Positions 1-5,479 of a DNA stretch of 6,434 nucleotides are shown piece by piece (the first letter of the stretch is position 1; the number at the start of each line of letters is the position of its first letter). The stretch is from assembly GCA_946479725.1 (NCBI GenBank), contig CAMLHB010000135.1, positions 1 to 6,434 on the forward strand. The letters are read 5' to 3'. A model generated the notes under the pieces. That model did no database searches. It was given only the letters and a program-made list of their open reading frames with translations, and was not told where the DNA came from. The translations under genes were made by a program, and so were the position numbers. This DNA comes from an uncultured Actinomycetes bacterium (lineage in GTDB: Bacteria; Actinomycetota; Thermoleophilia; Solirubrobacterales; 70-9).

Positions 1-477
1 GTAGGGGTCTTTCTCGCCGGCCAGTTGCAGCGCGCACTCCTTGGTCTCGCTGAAGTGCCGTTCCTGGATCGGCAGAGCCCACCGGGTCAGCTCGGCGATC
101 GCTTCCTCGCCGGCCTGCTCGTTGAGCTTGCCGAGGACCGCCCAGTGGCCGACCTCGCCGGCCTCGGCCATCGTCATGAACTCGAAGCCGTCGAGCCCGT
201 CGGCGTCCTCACCGAGGTAGGTGTCCATCATCTCGGTCGCCTCGCCCTTGGTCTCTTTGGCCTTTTCGAGGATCGCCGTCTTCTTGCCATCGCGCTGCTC
301 GGCGACCTCGGTGCCGCGCCGCGCGGTCTCCTCGGCCTCCTCGCGCATCTGCTGCAGCTTCGAGGCGACGCTGTCGTCGTCGACGAGCCCTTCGACCTTC
401 TCGGTCGCTTTCTGCGCCGCTTCGGCGAGCCCGATCACCTCTGCGAGCTTCTCCTCCAAGGTCGTCAACTCGGCCAT
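1..477 (-). CDS. Ferritin-like helical-bundle protein, C-terminus cut off by window edge
   Basis: The open frame starts at an ATG (475-477) and stays open for 159 codons to the left edge, so the stop is missing. The ATG is preceded by a strong AAGGAGG five bases upstream, which fixes the start. The protein is acidic and almost entirely helical: one helix at about residues 3-26, a second at about 34-62, a charged linker, then two helices at about 97-122 and 124-153. The last two carry possible metal ligands in ferritin-like spacing: E105, E108 and H111 in AEAGEVGHW, and E139, H141 and E144 in IQERHFSET. This resembles ferritin-like or DUF892/YciF-like four-helix proteins, some of which are stress-induced, but I cannot assign a named family. 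Iron binding is inference. It is preceded by 124 bases without a gene, so it may have its own promoter. Reality of the gene is nearly certain; the ferritin-like label is moderate. Confidence 0.72.
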   Translation of the reverse strand, partial: MAELTTLEEKLAEVIGLAEAAQKATEKVEGLVDDDSVASKLQQMREEAEETARRGTEVAEQRDGKKTAILEKAKETKGEATEMMDTYLGEDADGLDGFEFMTMAEAGEVGHWAVLGKLNEQAGEEAIAELTRWALPIQERHFSETKECALQLAGEKDPY

Positions 478-482
478 CGTTT

Positions 483-489
483 CCTCCTT
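483..489 (-). promoter_or_regulatory. Shine-Dalgarno site of the ferritin-like gene
   Basis: On the minus strand this reads AAGGAGG, a near-perfect anti-SD match, five bases before the ATG at 477. It is the best ribosome site in the window and supports strong translation of the partial gene. Confidence 0.8.
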
Positions 490-586
490 CTGGGTGGTTG
501 GCAGGTTGCCGTTTTCCTACCCGAGCCAGAGGTGTTCGAAGCGCCCGCCGGCGGCGCCGGGGTGGAGAGGGCCGGATGAACAAGGT

Positions 587-607
587 GGCTAGGAACTACA
601 CCTAGCC
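587..607 (-). terminator. Perfect 7-bp hairpin spanning the stop codon of the DUF1360 gene
   Basis: GGCTAGG at 587-593 and CCTAGCC at 601-607 are exact reverse complements around a seven-base loop. The TAG stop (602-604) lies inside the stem. On the minus strand the hairpin is followed by ACCTTGTT rather than a real U-tract, so it is not a textbook intrinsic terminator. Its position at the very end of the gene makes a transcript-end or stabilising hairpin the simplest reading. The remaining 478-586 spacer holds no gene I can support. Confidence 0.4.
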
Positions 608-1129
608 GAGCCCCTTCTCCTCGGCGGCCTTGTAGGCGACCTGGAAGAAGTCCGAGATCGTCAGCGCCGAGAAGAGGGAGGCGACGAAGCGGGTCACCCG
701 CGGAGCGAAGACCAGCCCGACCGAGAAGCCGGCGACGACCCAGAGGCCGAGGCAGTAGGGGCAGATCAGAAGCTCGCCGATCGCCTTGCGCAGGCCGGTG
801 CCGCGGCTGCTCTCCTCGAACTCGGCCGGGCCGCCCCCGCCTTCGAGTTCGGTGAACGGGGCCCGCAGCGGGCTCGTCACCTTGTCCTTGGCGAGCAACC
901 GGCTGAGTTTGTGGGAAGCGGTTCCGACCAGCAGCAGCTCCCCCGGGCTCACCTTGTTCGGCAGCGGGCGGTCCTGGCGTCGGGCGACGAGGAGCGCGGC
1001 GCTGACGAGCGTGCCGAAGATGGCCATGAAGGCGAGGTAGGGGAGGAAGGGCGGCCGCTTGTCGGGTTCGGCGTAACCGGCCACCGCCTCCACGGGTGCC
1101 TTCAGCGCCGATCCGTCCTCCGGGGTCAT
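602..1129 (-). CDS. DUF1360 family membrane protein
   Basis: This 175-residue protein has the two hallmarks I know from DUF1360 (the family of Bacillus YjcA): an HKLSRLLAKDKVTSPLRAPF stretch at about 73-92 and a CPYCLGLW motif at 123-130. A hydrophobic segment at about 30-49 and two more in 130-165 suggest an inner-membrane protein, with the conserved basic stretch between the first and second. The biochemical role of the family is unknown; YjcA is linked to sporulation, which need not carry over here. The Cys pair C123/C126 might bind metal or form a disulphide, which is inference. The ATG at 1127-1129 has AGGGGA shortly upstream. The gene begins nine bases after the stop of the winged-helix gene, so the two are probably one transcript. 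Confidence 0.88.
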   Translation of the reverse strand: MTPEDGSALKAPVEAVAGYAEPDKRPPFLPYLAFMAIFGTLVSAALLVARRQDRPLPNKVSPGELLLVGTASHKLSRLLAKDKVTSPLRAPFTELEGGGGPAEFEESSRGTGLRKAIGELLICPYCLGLWVVAGFSVGLVFAPRVTRFVASLFSALTISDFFQVAYKAAEEKGLG

Positions 1130-1138
1130 CGTCCCCTG

Positions 1139-1384
1139 CTACCCCCTGCGGTGGCGGTTCCAACCCTCGCTGCTGACCGCGAGGTGGAAGGCGCCGTCGG
1201 GACCGCGCCGCTCGATCACCAGCCCCTGCGCGACGGCCCGCCGTAGGGCGCGCCGGAGGTCGCGCGATTCCAGTTTCGGGAAGCTCCGCGTCAGCTCGCC
1301 GCGGCGGCAGAAGCCGTCGTCGGCGAGCGCGACTATCGCCGCGACGACTTCCTCCGGCGAGGGCAGCTTGCGACGAGGGGACAC
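1139..1384 (-). CDS. Small winged-helix DNA-binding-like protein (81 aa)
   Basis: The frame opens at GTG (1382-1384) and ends at TAG (1139-1141). The sequence fits a stand-alone winged helix: helix 1 at about residues 10-22 (PEEVVAAIVALADDG), helix 2 at about 27-34, a recognition-like helix at about 37-53 (LESRDLRRALRRAVAQG), then two strands of a wing (LVIERR, GAFHLAV) at about 55-70. It is basic, as expected for a nucleic-acid binder. I do not recognise a named family. No good Shine-Dalgarno site precedes the GTG, so the transcript may be leaderless or the start slightly different. It lies upstream of the DUF1360 gene with a nine-base gap and is divergent from the STAS gene, so it could regulate one or both; that is inference from position. 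Confidence 0.72.
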   Translation of the reverse strand: MSPRRKLPSPEEVVAAIVALADDGFCRRGELTRSFPKLESRDLRRALRRAVAQGLVIERRGPDGAFHLAVSSEGWNRHRRG

Positions 1385-1418
1385 GGCCGCGAGCTTAAGT
1401 TAGGATCAAACGGACCAG
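1385..1418. promoter_or_regulatory. 34-base divergent spacer between the winged-helix and STAS genes
   Basis: This is the only non-coding DNA between two divergent starts, so at least one promoter must lie in or overlap it. It is AT-rich for this genome, with a CTTAAG palindrome at 1394-1399 and a TAGGAT sequence at 1401-1406 that could serve as a -10 for the plus-strand STAS gene, 12 bases before its ATG. I see no convincing -35 for either direction. Confidence 0.35.
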
Positions 1419-1772
1419 ATGCAGCGATTCAACGTCACCACTCAAGACCTGCAGCCCGGCTGCCGTGACGTCAAGATCGAAGGGGAGCTCGACCTTGCCG
1501 TCGCCGGCCAGCTCGACGAGGTGCTGACCGCCGCCGTCGAGGAGTGCAGCCGCGTCCTCGTCGGCCTCGAGCGCTGCGCCTTCATCGATTCCTCCGGAAT
1601 CGCCGTGATCCTGCGCGCCCACAACCGGATGGCCGAGGAGGGCAATCGCCTCGCCGTCTACGCCCCGGCGGACCAGGTCCAGCGGGTTCTCTCGATGACC
1701 GGCCTCACCGGGAACGGCCTCGTCTTCGACACCGCCGAGGAAGCGATCGCCGCCCTCGGCGAGCCCGCCTAG
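1419..1772 (+). CDS. STAS-domain anti-sigma-factor antagonist (SpoIIAA/RsbV type)
   Basis: This 117-residue protein is a single STAS domain of the usual antagonist length. It has the opening strand and IEGELDLAVAGQL segment (about 20-32), the diagnostic FIDSSGIAVIL loop (55-65), and the later strand plus final helices (RLAVYAPADQVQRVLSMTGL, 77-96). In SpoIIAA/RsbV proteins the first serine of DSSG, here S58, is phosphorylated by a cognate HATPase anti-sigma kinase. The unphosphorylated form binds that kinase and frees the sigma factor. No kinase or sigma gene is in the window, so its partner is encoded elsewhere. The ATG lacks a strong Shine-Dalgarno site, with only weak GGA triplets upstream. 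It ends 11 bases from the convergent stop of the next gene. Confidence 0.92.
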   Translation: MQRFNVTTQDLQPGCRDVKIEGELDLAVAGQLDEVLTAAVEECSRVLVGLERCAFIDSSGIAVILRAHNRMAEEGNRLAVYAPADQVQRVLSMTGLTGNGLVFDTAEEAIAALGEPA

Positions 1773-1783
1773 CGGAAACAGGC

Positions 1784-2014
1784 TCAGCCGAAGCGGGGCT
1801 CGAGGCGCTGGAAGGTGCGCCACCAGCCGTAGTCCAGGGCGGCGTGCTCGACCGCCTGCAGGAGCGAGCCGTCGTCGTCGTGCAGCTCATAGGTGACGAC
1901 GGGGGTGTCGCTGTCGAGCGCGACAGCGACGATGCGAGCCATCATCAGATAGGGCGGGCAGCTGAGCCAGACCTCGCCGGGTTTAGGAAGGGTTCTTACG
2001 CTAAAGCTCGCCAT
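1784..2014 (-). CDS. Conserved-looking small protein of unknown function (76 aa)
   Basis: I do not recognise a family. The protein opens with PKPGEVWLSCPPYLMMARIVAVALD and ends with ALDYGWWRTFQRLEPRFG. The pattern of short beta strands (GEVWLS, MARIVAVAL, PVVTYELHD) and a C-terminal aromatic cluster (Y62, W64, W65, F68) suggests a small SH3-like beta barrel. It has no signal peptide or membrane segment, so it is probably cytoplasmic. The ATG at 2012-2014 has no Shine-Dalgarno site. Internal ATG codons at M24/M25 would remove the PGEVW strand and look less likely. A candidate GTTT-N16-GGGTAC promoter sits nine bases upstream of the ATG. It converges on the STAS gene across 11 bases; the proximity may be chance. 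Confidence 0.68.
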   Translation of the reverse strand: MASFSVRTLPKPGEVWLSCPPYLMMARIVAVALDSDTPVVTYELHDDDGSLLQAVEHAALDYGWWRTFQRLEPRFG

Positions 2015-2023
2015 GGGCTTTCG

Positions 2024-2049
2024 GTACCCCTGGCATTCGACGCGAAAAC
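2024..2049 (-). promoter_or_regulatory. Candidate SigB/SigF-type promoter of the 76-residue gene
   Basis: On the minus strand GTTT (2046-2049) and GGGTAC (2024-2029) are separated by 16 bases. The known consensus for SigB/SigF-type stress sigma factors is about GTTT, 12-17 bases, GGGTAT, so five of six -10 bases match. Nine bases separate it from the ATG, which with the missing ribosome site suggests a leaderless transcript. The same layout occurs before udgX. Confidence 0.38.
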
Positions 2050-2074
2050 GCTGAACCTTCCCCGAATCTGGGGT

Positions 2075-2100
2075 AAAACCGGGCTAATTCCTTTGCCCGA
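2075..2100 (-). terminator. Possible intrinsic terminator after the SDR gene
   Basis: Read on the minus strand just after the SDR stop, CGGGC (2095-2099) pairs with GCCCG (2080-2084) around a ten-base loop, with a possible U-G pair at the base, and is followed by GTTTTA. The stem is short and the U-run is only four bases, so this is a weak candidate. It lies between the SDR stop and the next gene's candidate promoter, which is where a terminator would be expected. Confidence 0.35.
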
Positions 2101-2106
2101 GCGGCT

Positions 2107-3162
2107 TCAGGTGCCCTGGCGCTGGCCGACCCCGGTGGCGACCTCGCGGACACGCAAGGGGCCGCCGGCCTTGGGGTCGAGCGGGGGCGTCGGCGCTCCC
2201 TCGGCGTGGCGCATCCCGCTGAGGAGGTCGTCGAGGGCCTCCAGCGAGCTGAAGGTCGGCTCCCAACCGAGCTCCTCACGGGCCCGGCCGGTATTCATCA
2301 TCGGCACTCCGAGGGCAAGGTCGATCCGGCTCGGGGAGGAGGGCTGCAGGCGCAACTTCCAGGTCACATCAGCGGCGGCGCGGAGCGCTGCCGCCGGCAG
2401 CGGGAAGCTGCGGGCACCGAAGAATTCCTCCAGCTCCTCGACGCCGATCTCCGGCTCGGCGGCGATGTTGAAGGCGCCGCGGACGTCTCGCACCACGGCC
2501 TGGCGGTAGGCCTCGCCGACGTCGCGCGAGTGGACCGCCTGGAAGCGCAGCCGCGGCACCCGCGGGACCAGCGGCACCAGCTGCTTGCGGACCAGGAAGC
2601 CGGGGAGGAGGGGGCCGGCGAAGAGGCGACGGATCTCGCTCGCCGCCTCGGACTTGAAGATCAGGCCGGGGCGGAGGCGGACGACCCGGACCTCCGGCTC
2701 GCGACGCTCGAAGGCGTCGAGGATCGTTTCCACCGCGGCCTTGTGGCGCGAGTAAAAGGAAGTCCTGATGCCCTCGACGGGCCAGGACTCGTCGACCTGC
2801 CGCTGCTTCGGGCCGGGGCTGTAGGCACCGACCGAGGAGGCGTAGACGATCGTCCCTACCCCGGCCCGCGCCGCCGCCTCGAAGACCCGGCGGCTGCCCT
2901 CGACGTTGATCCGCTCGGTCACCGCTTCGTCGCGGCTCGGCTGGATCGCCCAGGCGAGGTGGACGACGGCGTCGGCGCCGGCGAAGACCGGCACCAGGTC
3001 GTCCTCGACGACGTCGGCGCCGACCCAGCGCACCTTCGGCATCTCCACCTCCGGCACCCGCCGGGCGATCCCGACGATCTCCTCGACCAGCGGCTCGCGG
3101 CCCAGCGCCTCGAGCGCGCTGGTGCCGACGTTGCCGCTTGCTCCGGTGACGATGACGCGCAT
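2107..3162 (-). CDS. Extended SDR: NAD(P)-dependent epimerase/dehydratase family protein
   Basis: The 351-residue protein has an N-terminal Rossmann fold with TGASGNVG at 6-13, an HLAW element at 68-71, N86 in the NVEG turn, an active-site serine region YASSVGAY at 107-114, and the catalytic pair Y137 and K141 in YSRHK. This is the layout of extended short-chain dehydrogenases such as sugar-nucleotide epimerases. Arginines R34/R35 after the second strand hint at NADP, but this is not decisive. The substrate cannot be read from the sequence. The last 30 residues are proline- and glycine-rich and probably disordered. I chose the ATG at 3162, because GAGAGGAG lies ten bases before it but only one base before the alternative GTG at 3171, which would add three residues. 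It lies directly downstream of the dehydrogenase gene, so the two are probably co-transcribed. Confidence 0.9.
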   Translation of the reverse strand: MRVIVTGASGNVGTSALEALGREPLVEEIVGIARRVPEVEMPKVRWVGADVVEDDLVPVFAGADAVVHLAWAIQPSRDEAVTERINVEGSRRVFEAAARAGVGTIVYASSVGAYSPGPKQRQVDESWPVEGIRTSFYSRHKAAVETILDAFERREPEVRVVRLRPGLIFKSEAASEIRRLFAGPLLPGFLVRKQLVPLVPRVPRLRFQAVHSRDVGEAYRQAVVRDVRGAFNIAAEPEIGVEELEEFFGARSFPLPAAALRAAADVTWKLRLQPSSPSRIDLALGVPMMNTGRAREELGWEPTFSSLEALDDLLSGMRHAEGAPTPPLDPKAGGPLRVREVATGVGQRQGT

Positions 3163-3172
3163 CTGGTTCACG

Positions 3173-3180
3173 CTCCTCTC
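3173..3180 (-). promoter_or_regulatory. Shine-Dalgarno site that decides the SDR start
   Basis: GAGAGGAG on the minus strand overlaps the TGA stop of the dehydrogenase gene (3179-3181). Spacing is ten bases to the ATG at 3162 and one base to the GTG at 3171, so the ATG is favoured. The overlap with the upstream stop suggests translational coupling. Confidence 0.6.
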
Positions 3181-4360
3181 ACGGCTGGATCACGAACTTG
3201 ATCGCGCCGTCTTCCTTCTTCTGGAAGGTCTCGTACGCGTCGGGAACCTCGTCGATCCCGATCTTGTGGGAGGCCAGCTCTTCGGTCCCGAGCGGGTCGG
3301 CGTCGTCGCTGACCAGAGGCATGATCTCGTCGATCCATTTCTTCACGTGCGCCTGGCCCATCCGCAGCTGCACGCCCTTGTCGAAGAGCTGCATCATCGG
3401 GATCGGGTCGACCATGCCGCCGTAGACGCCGCTGATCGAGACGGTGCCGCCGCGGCGAACCGTGTCGAAGCAGGCGTACAGCGCCGACATCCGGTCGATC
3501 GCCGCCTTTTCGATCAGCTTTTCGGCGACCGCGTCCGGCAGCAGGCCGGCGGCCTTCTGGGCGAACTCGCCGACCGGGGCGCCGTGGGCCTCCATCCCGA
3601 CCGCGTCGATGGCCGAGTCGGTGCCGCGGCCCTCGGTCATCTCGCGGATCGAGTCGGAGATGTCGTCGTGCTCTTCGAGGTCCAGCGCCTCGATGCCGTG
3701 CCTGCGCGCCAGCTCCAGCCGCTCGGGCACGATGTCGACGCCGATCACCCGCGCCCCTTTGTGGGCGGCGATCCGGGCGGTCATCTGGCCGATCGGCCCG
3801 AGCCCGAAGACGGCGACCGAGCCGCCCTCCGGGATCGCCGCGTAGTCGACCGCCTGCCAGGAGGTCGGCAGCACGTCGGAGAGGTAGAGGAAGCGGTCGT
3901 CGGGCGGGCCCTCGGGGACCTTGATCGGACCGAACTGCGCCTGCGGCACCCGCAGGTACTCGGCCTGGCCGCCCGGCACCTGCCCATAGAGCTTGGTGTA
4001 GCCGAACAGCGAGGCGCCCTTTTCCTCTTCGCGGTTCTGGGTCGTCTCGCACTGGGCGTAGAGCTGGCGGTCGCACATCCAGCAGTGCCCGCAGGAGATG
4101 TTGAAGGGGATCACGACCCGGTCGCCGGGGGCGATGTGCGTCACCTCCGGGCCGACCTCCTCGACGATCCCCATCGGCTCGTGGCCGAGGATGTCCCCCG
4201 CTTCCATGAACGGGGAGAGGACCTCGTAGAGGTGGAGGTCGGAGCCGCAGATCGCGCTCGAGGTGATGCGGACGATCGCGTCGGTGCCCTCCTCGATCTT
4301 CGGGTCCTCGACCTCGTCGACGCGGACGTCGCGGGGGCCGTGCCAGACGGCGGCTTTCAT
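3179..4360 (-). CDS. Zinc-dependent alcohol/formaldehyde-dehydrogenase-like enzyme (MDR superfamily)
   Basis: This 393-residue medium-chain dehydrogenase probably oxidises an alcohol or aldehyde with NAD in the cytoplasm. Catalytic zinc ligands are visible as C38 (CGSDLH), H60 with E61 (GHEPMG), and probably D162 (SDVLPTSWQA). The structural zinc lobe has all four cysteines: C90, C93, C96 and C104. The nucleotide-binding motif GLGPIG is at 186-191, and D209 at the end of the second Rossmann strand favours NAD over NADP. The long insertion between about 220 and 275 and the C-terminal layout match the formaldehyde-dehydrogenase-like subgroup, larger than typical 350-residue alcohol dehydrogenases. 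The actual substrate is not determined. The ATG has AAGAGGAG seven bases upstream. It heads a probable two-gene unit with the SDR gene. Confidence 0.92.
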   Translation of the reverse strand: MKAAVWHGPRDVRVDEVEDPKIEEGTDAIVRITSSAICGSDLHLYEVLSPFMEAGDILGHEPMGIVEEVGPEVTHIAPGDRVVIPFNISCGHCWMCDRQLYAQCETTQNREEEKGASLFGYTKLYGQVPGGQAEYLRVPQAQFGPIKVPEGPPDDRFLYLSDVLPTSWQAVDYAAIPEGGSVAVFGLGPIGQMTARIAAHKGARVIGVDIVPERLELARRHGIEALDLEEHDDISDSIREMTEGRGTDSAIDAVGMEAHGAPVGEFAQKAAGLLPDAVAEKLIEKAAIDRMSALYACFDTVRRGGTVSISGVYGGMVDPIPMMQLFDKGVQLRMGQAHVKKWIDEIMPLVSDDADPLGTEELASHKIGIDEVPDAYETFQKKEDGAIKFVIQP

Positions 4361-4367
4361 CTACTCG

Positions 4368-4375
4368 CTCCTCTT
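4368..4375 (-). promoter_or_regulatory. Shine-Dalgarno site of the dehydrogenase gene
   Basis: AAGAGGAG on the minus strand ends seven bases before the ATG at 4360, an ideal spacing that confirms the start. Confidence 0.7.
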
Positions 4376-4399
4376 CTAGCTTGCTTGGCCTCCAACTCC

Positions 4400-4414
4400 C
4401 CGCCGTCCCGGCGG
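4400..4414. terminator. Compact GC hairpin between topoisomerase IB and the dehydrogenase
   Basis: CCGCCG (4400-4405) and CGGCGG (4409-4414) form a perfect six-pair stem with a three-base loop, in the 93-base gap after the topoisomerase stop. Neither strand has a clean U-tract directly after it. It may end the udgX-topoisomerase transcript, or simply reflect high GC. A TTGACC sequence just upstream of it on the minus strand could be a -35 for the dehydrogenase gene, but I see no good -10 to match. Confidence 0.3.
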
Positions 4415-4453
4415 TCAAAACGGGAGGAAGGACTGGAGCCGGGGTGACAGGAG

Positions 4454-5479
4454 TCAGGAGACGAGGTCGATCACTTCGCGCTCGATCTTCAGCCGCTGCT
4501 TCGCGGTCATCCGGCCGTTGGCGCCCGGCGCCGGGCGGATCGTGACGCCGTCGCGGTAGCGGTCGAGGACGCGCGGGTCGATGTAGGAGGCGCGGCAGAC
4601 CGCGGGGGTGTTGCCGAGCGCGTCGGAGACCTGGTTGACGGCGGCGGAGATCGCCCGCTTGGCGGCGGCCTCGGAGCGGGGCGGCTCCTTGCCCGCCAGG
4701 GCGACGGCGGCGAGCACGGTCCCGTGCCAGGTGCGGAAGCTCTTCGCCGTGAACTGCTCGCCGATCTTCTCGTGGATGTATTCGTTGATCTCGTCGGAGC
4801 GGACGTCGACCCATTCGTCGCCGCTGCGGTAGGCGAGCAGGTCCTCGGGACCGCTGCGCCGCCGGTGCATGGCCTCGATTGCCCGCCGTGCGGCGGCGTC
4901 GCGGATCGACTGCACGCGCCGCTGGCCGCTCTTCGCCGGGAAGTCGAAGACCACCTCATTCCTGCCGACCGTGACGTGCTCGCGGCGCACGGTGGCGAGG
5001 CCGAAGCTCTCGTTTTCCTCGGCATAGACCTCGCTGCCGACGCGGAAGAAGCCGAGGTCGAGGAGGCGGACGGCGCAGGCAAGCGCGCGCTCGCGCGGCA
5101 TTCCCTGGCGGCGCAGATCGGCGGTCACCGCGCGGCGCAGCTTCGGCAGCTTCAGGGCGAACTCACGGACCAGCTCGAACTTCCGTTCCGCCTGCCGCTG
5201 CTGCCAGCGCTCGTGGTAGAGGTACTGCTTGCGCCCGGCTTCGTCGTAGCCGGTGGCCTGGATGTGACCGAAGGGGTCGGGGCAGATCCAGACCTCCTTC
5301 CAGGCGGGCGGGATCGCCAGCTGGCGGATCCGCTCCAGGGTCTCCTCGTCGGCGATCCTCTCGCCGGTCCCGTCCTCGAAGGAGAAGCCGCGGCCGCGGC
5401 GGATCCGGCGGATTCCCGGGCCCGCGCAGTCGGCCCGGCGCAGGCGGCCGCGGCGGGCAGGGGTCGCGGTCGCGCTCAC
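4454..5479 (-). CDS. topIB: DNA topoisomerase IB, poxvirus-like bacterial type
   Basis: The 341-residue protein nicks and reseals one DNA strand to relax supercoils, using a covalent tyrosine 3'-phosphate intermediate. The N-terminal DNA-binding domain (about 1-110) has the family's RGRGFSFEDGTG, LAIPPAWKEVWICPDPFGHIQATGYD and KQYLYHERW segments. The catalytic set is complete and correctly spaced: R146 (FRVGSE), K183 (FPAKSG), R249 (KSFRTWHGT), N290 (LGNTPAVCR) and Y299 (ASYIDP). N290 stands where poxvirus enzymes have histidine; to my recollection Deinococcus TopIB also has Asn there, and the spacing is nearly identical. The start is the GTG at 5477-5479, which overlaps the udgX TGA as GTGA. 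The same frame is open further upstream, but that stretch lies inside udgX. No Shine-Dalgarno site is clear, so translation is probably coupled to udgX. Confidence 0.94.
   Translation of the reverse strand: MSATATPARRGRLRRADCAGPGIRRIRRGRGFSFEDGTGERIADEETLERIRQLAIPPAWKEVWICPDPFGHIQATGYDEAGRKQYLYHERWQQRQAERKFELVREFALKLPKLRRAVTADLRRQGMPRERALACAVRLLDLGFFRVGSEVYAEENESFGLATVRREHVTVGRNEVVFDFPAKSGQRRVQSIRDAAARRAIEAMHRRRSGPEDLLAYRSGDEWVDVRSDEINEYIHEKIGEQFTAKSFRTWHGTVLAAVALAGKEPPRSEAAAKRAISAAVNQVSDALGNTPAVCRASYIDPRVLDRYRDGVTIRPAPGANGRMTAKQRLKIEREVIDLVS

Noticed and set aside
517..542. Third stress-sigma-like promoter before the ferritin-like gene (GCTT-N16-GGGTAG)
   Set aside because: It shares the ten-base string GCTCGGGTAG with the udgX upstream region, but the -35 matches only three of four bases and the distance to the start differs (39 bases, with a strong ribosome site). 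Too weak to list as a feature.
2060..2073. CCCC-N6-GGGG hairpin upstream of the 76-residue gene
   Set aside because: Only four base pairs, expected often by chance in this composition, with no U-tract.
2206..3201. A 331-codon plus-strand open frame
   Set aside because: Antisense shadow of the SDR gene, with low-complexity acidic and histidine-rich composition and no ribosome site or domain.
2906..4447. A 513-codon plus-strand open frame
   Set aside because: It lies antisense to the dehydrogenase and SDR genes, whose motifs are unmistakable. Its composition (long D/R/H/L-rich runs, no domain) is what the reverse strand of high-GC coding DNA produces.
3168..4814. A 548-codon minus-strand open frame
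   Set aside because: It is in another frame over the dehydrogenase and the end of topoisomerase IB, and is extremely R/G/P-rich with no recognisable motif.
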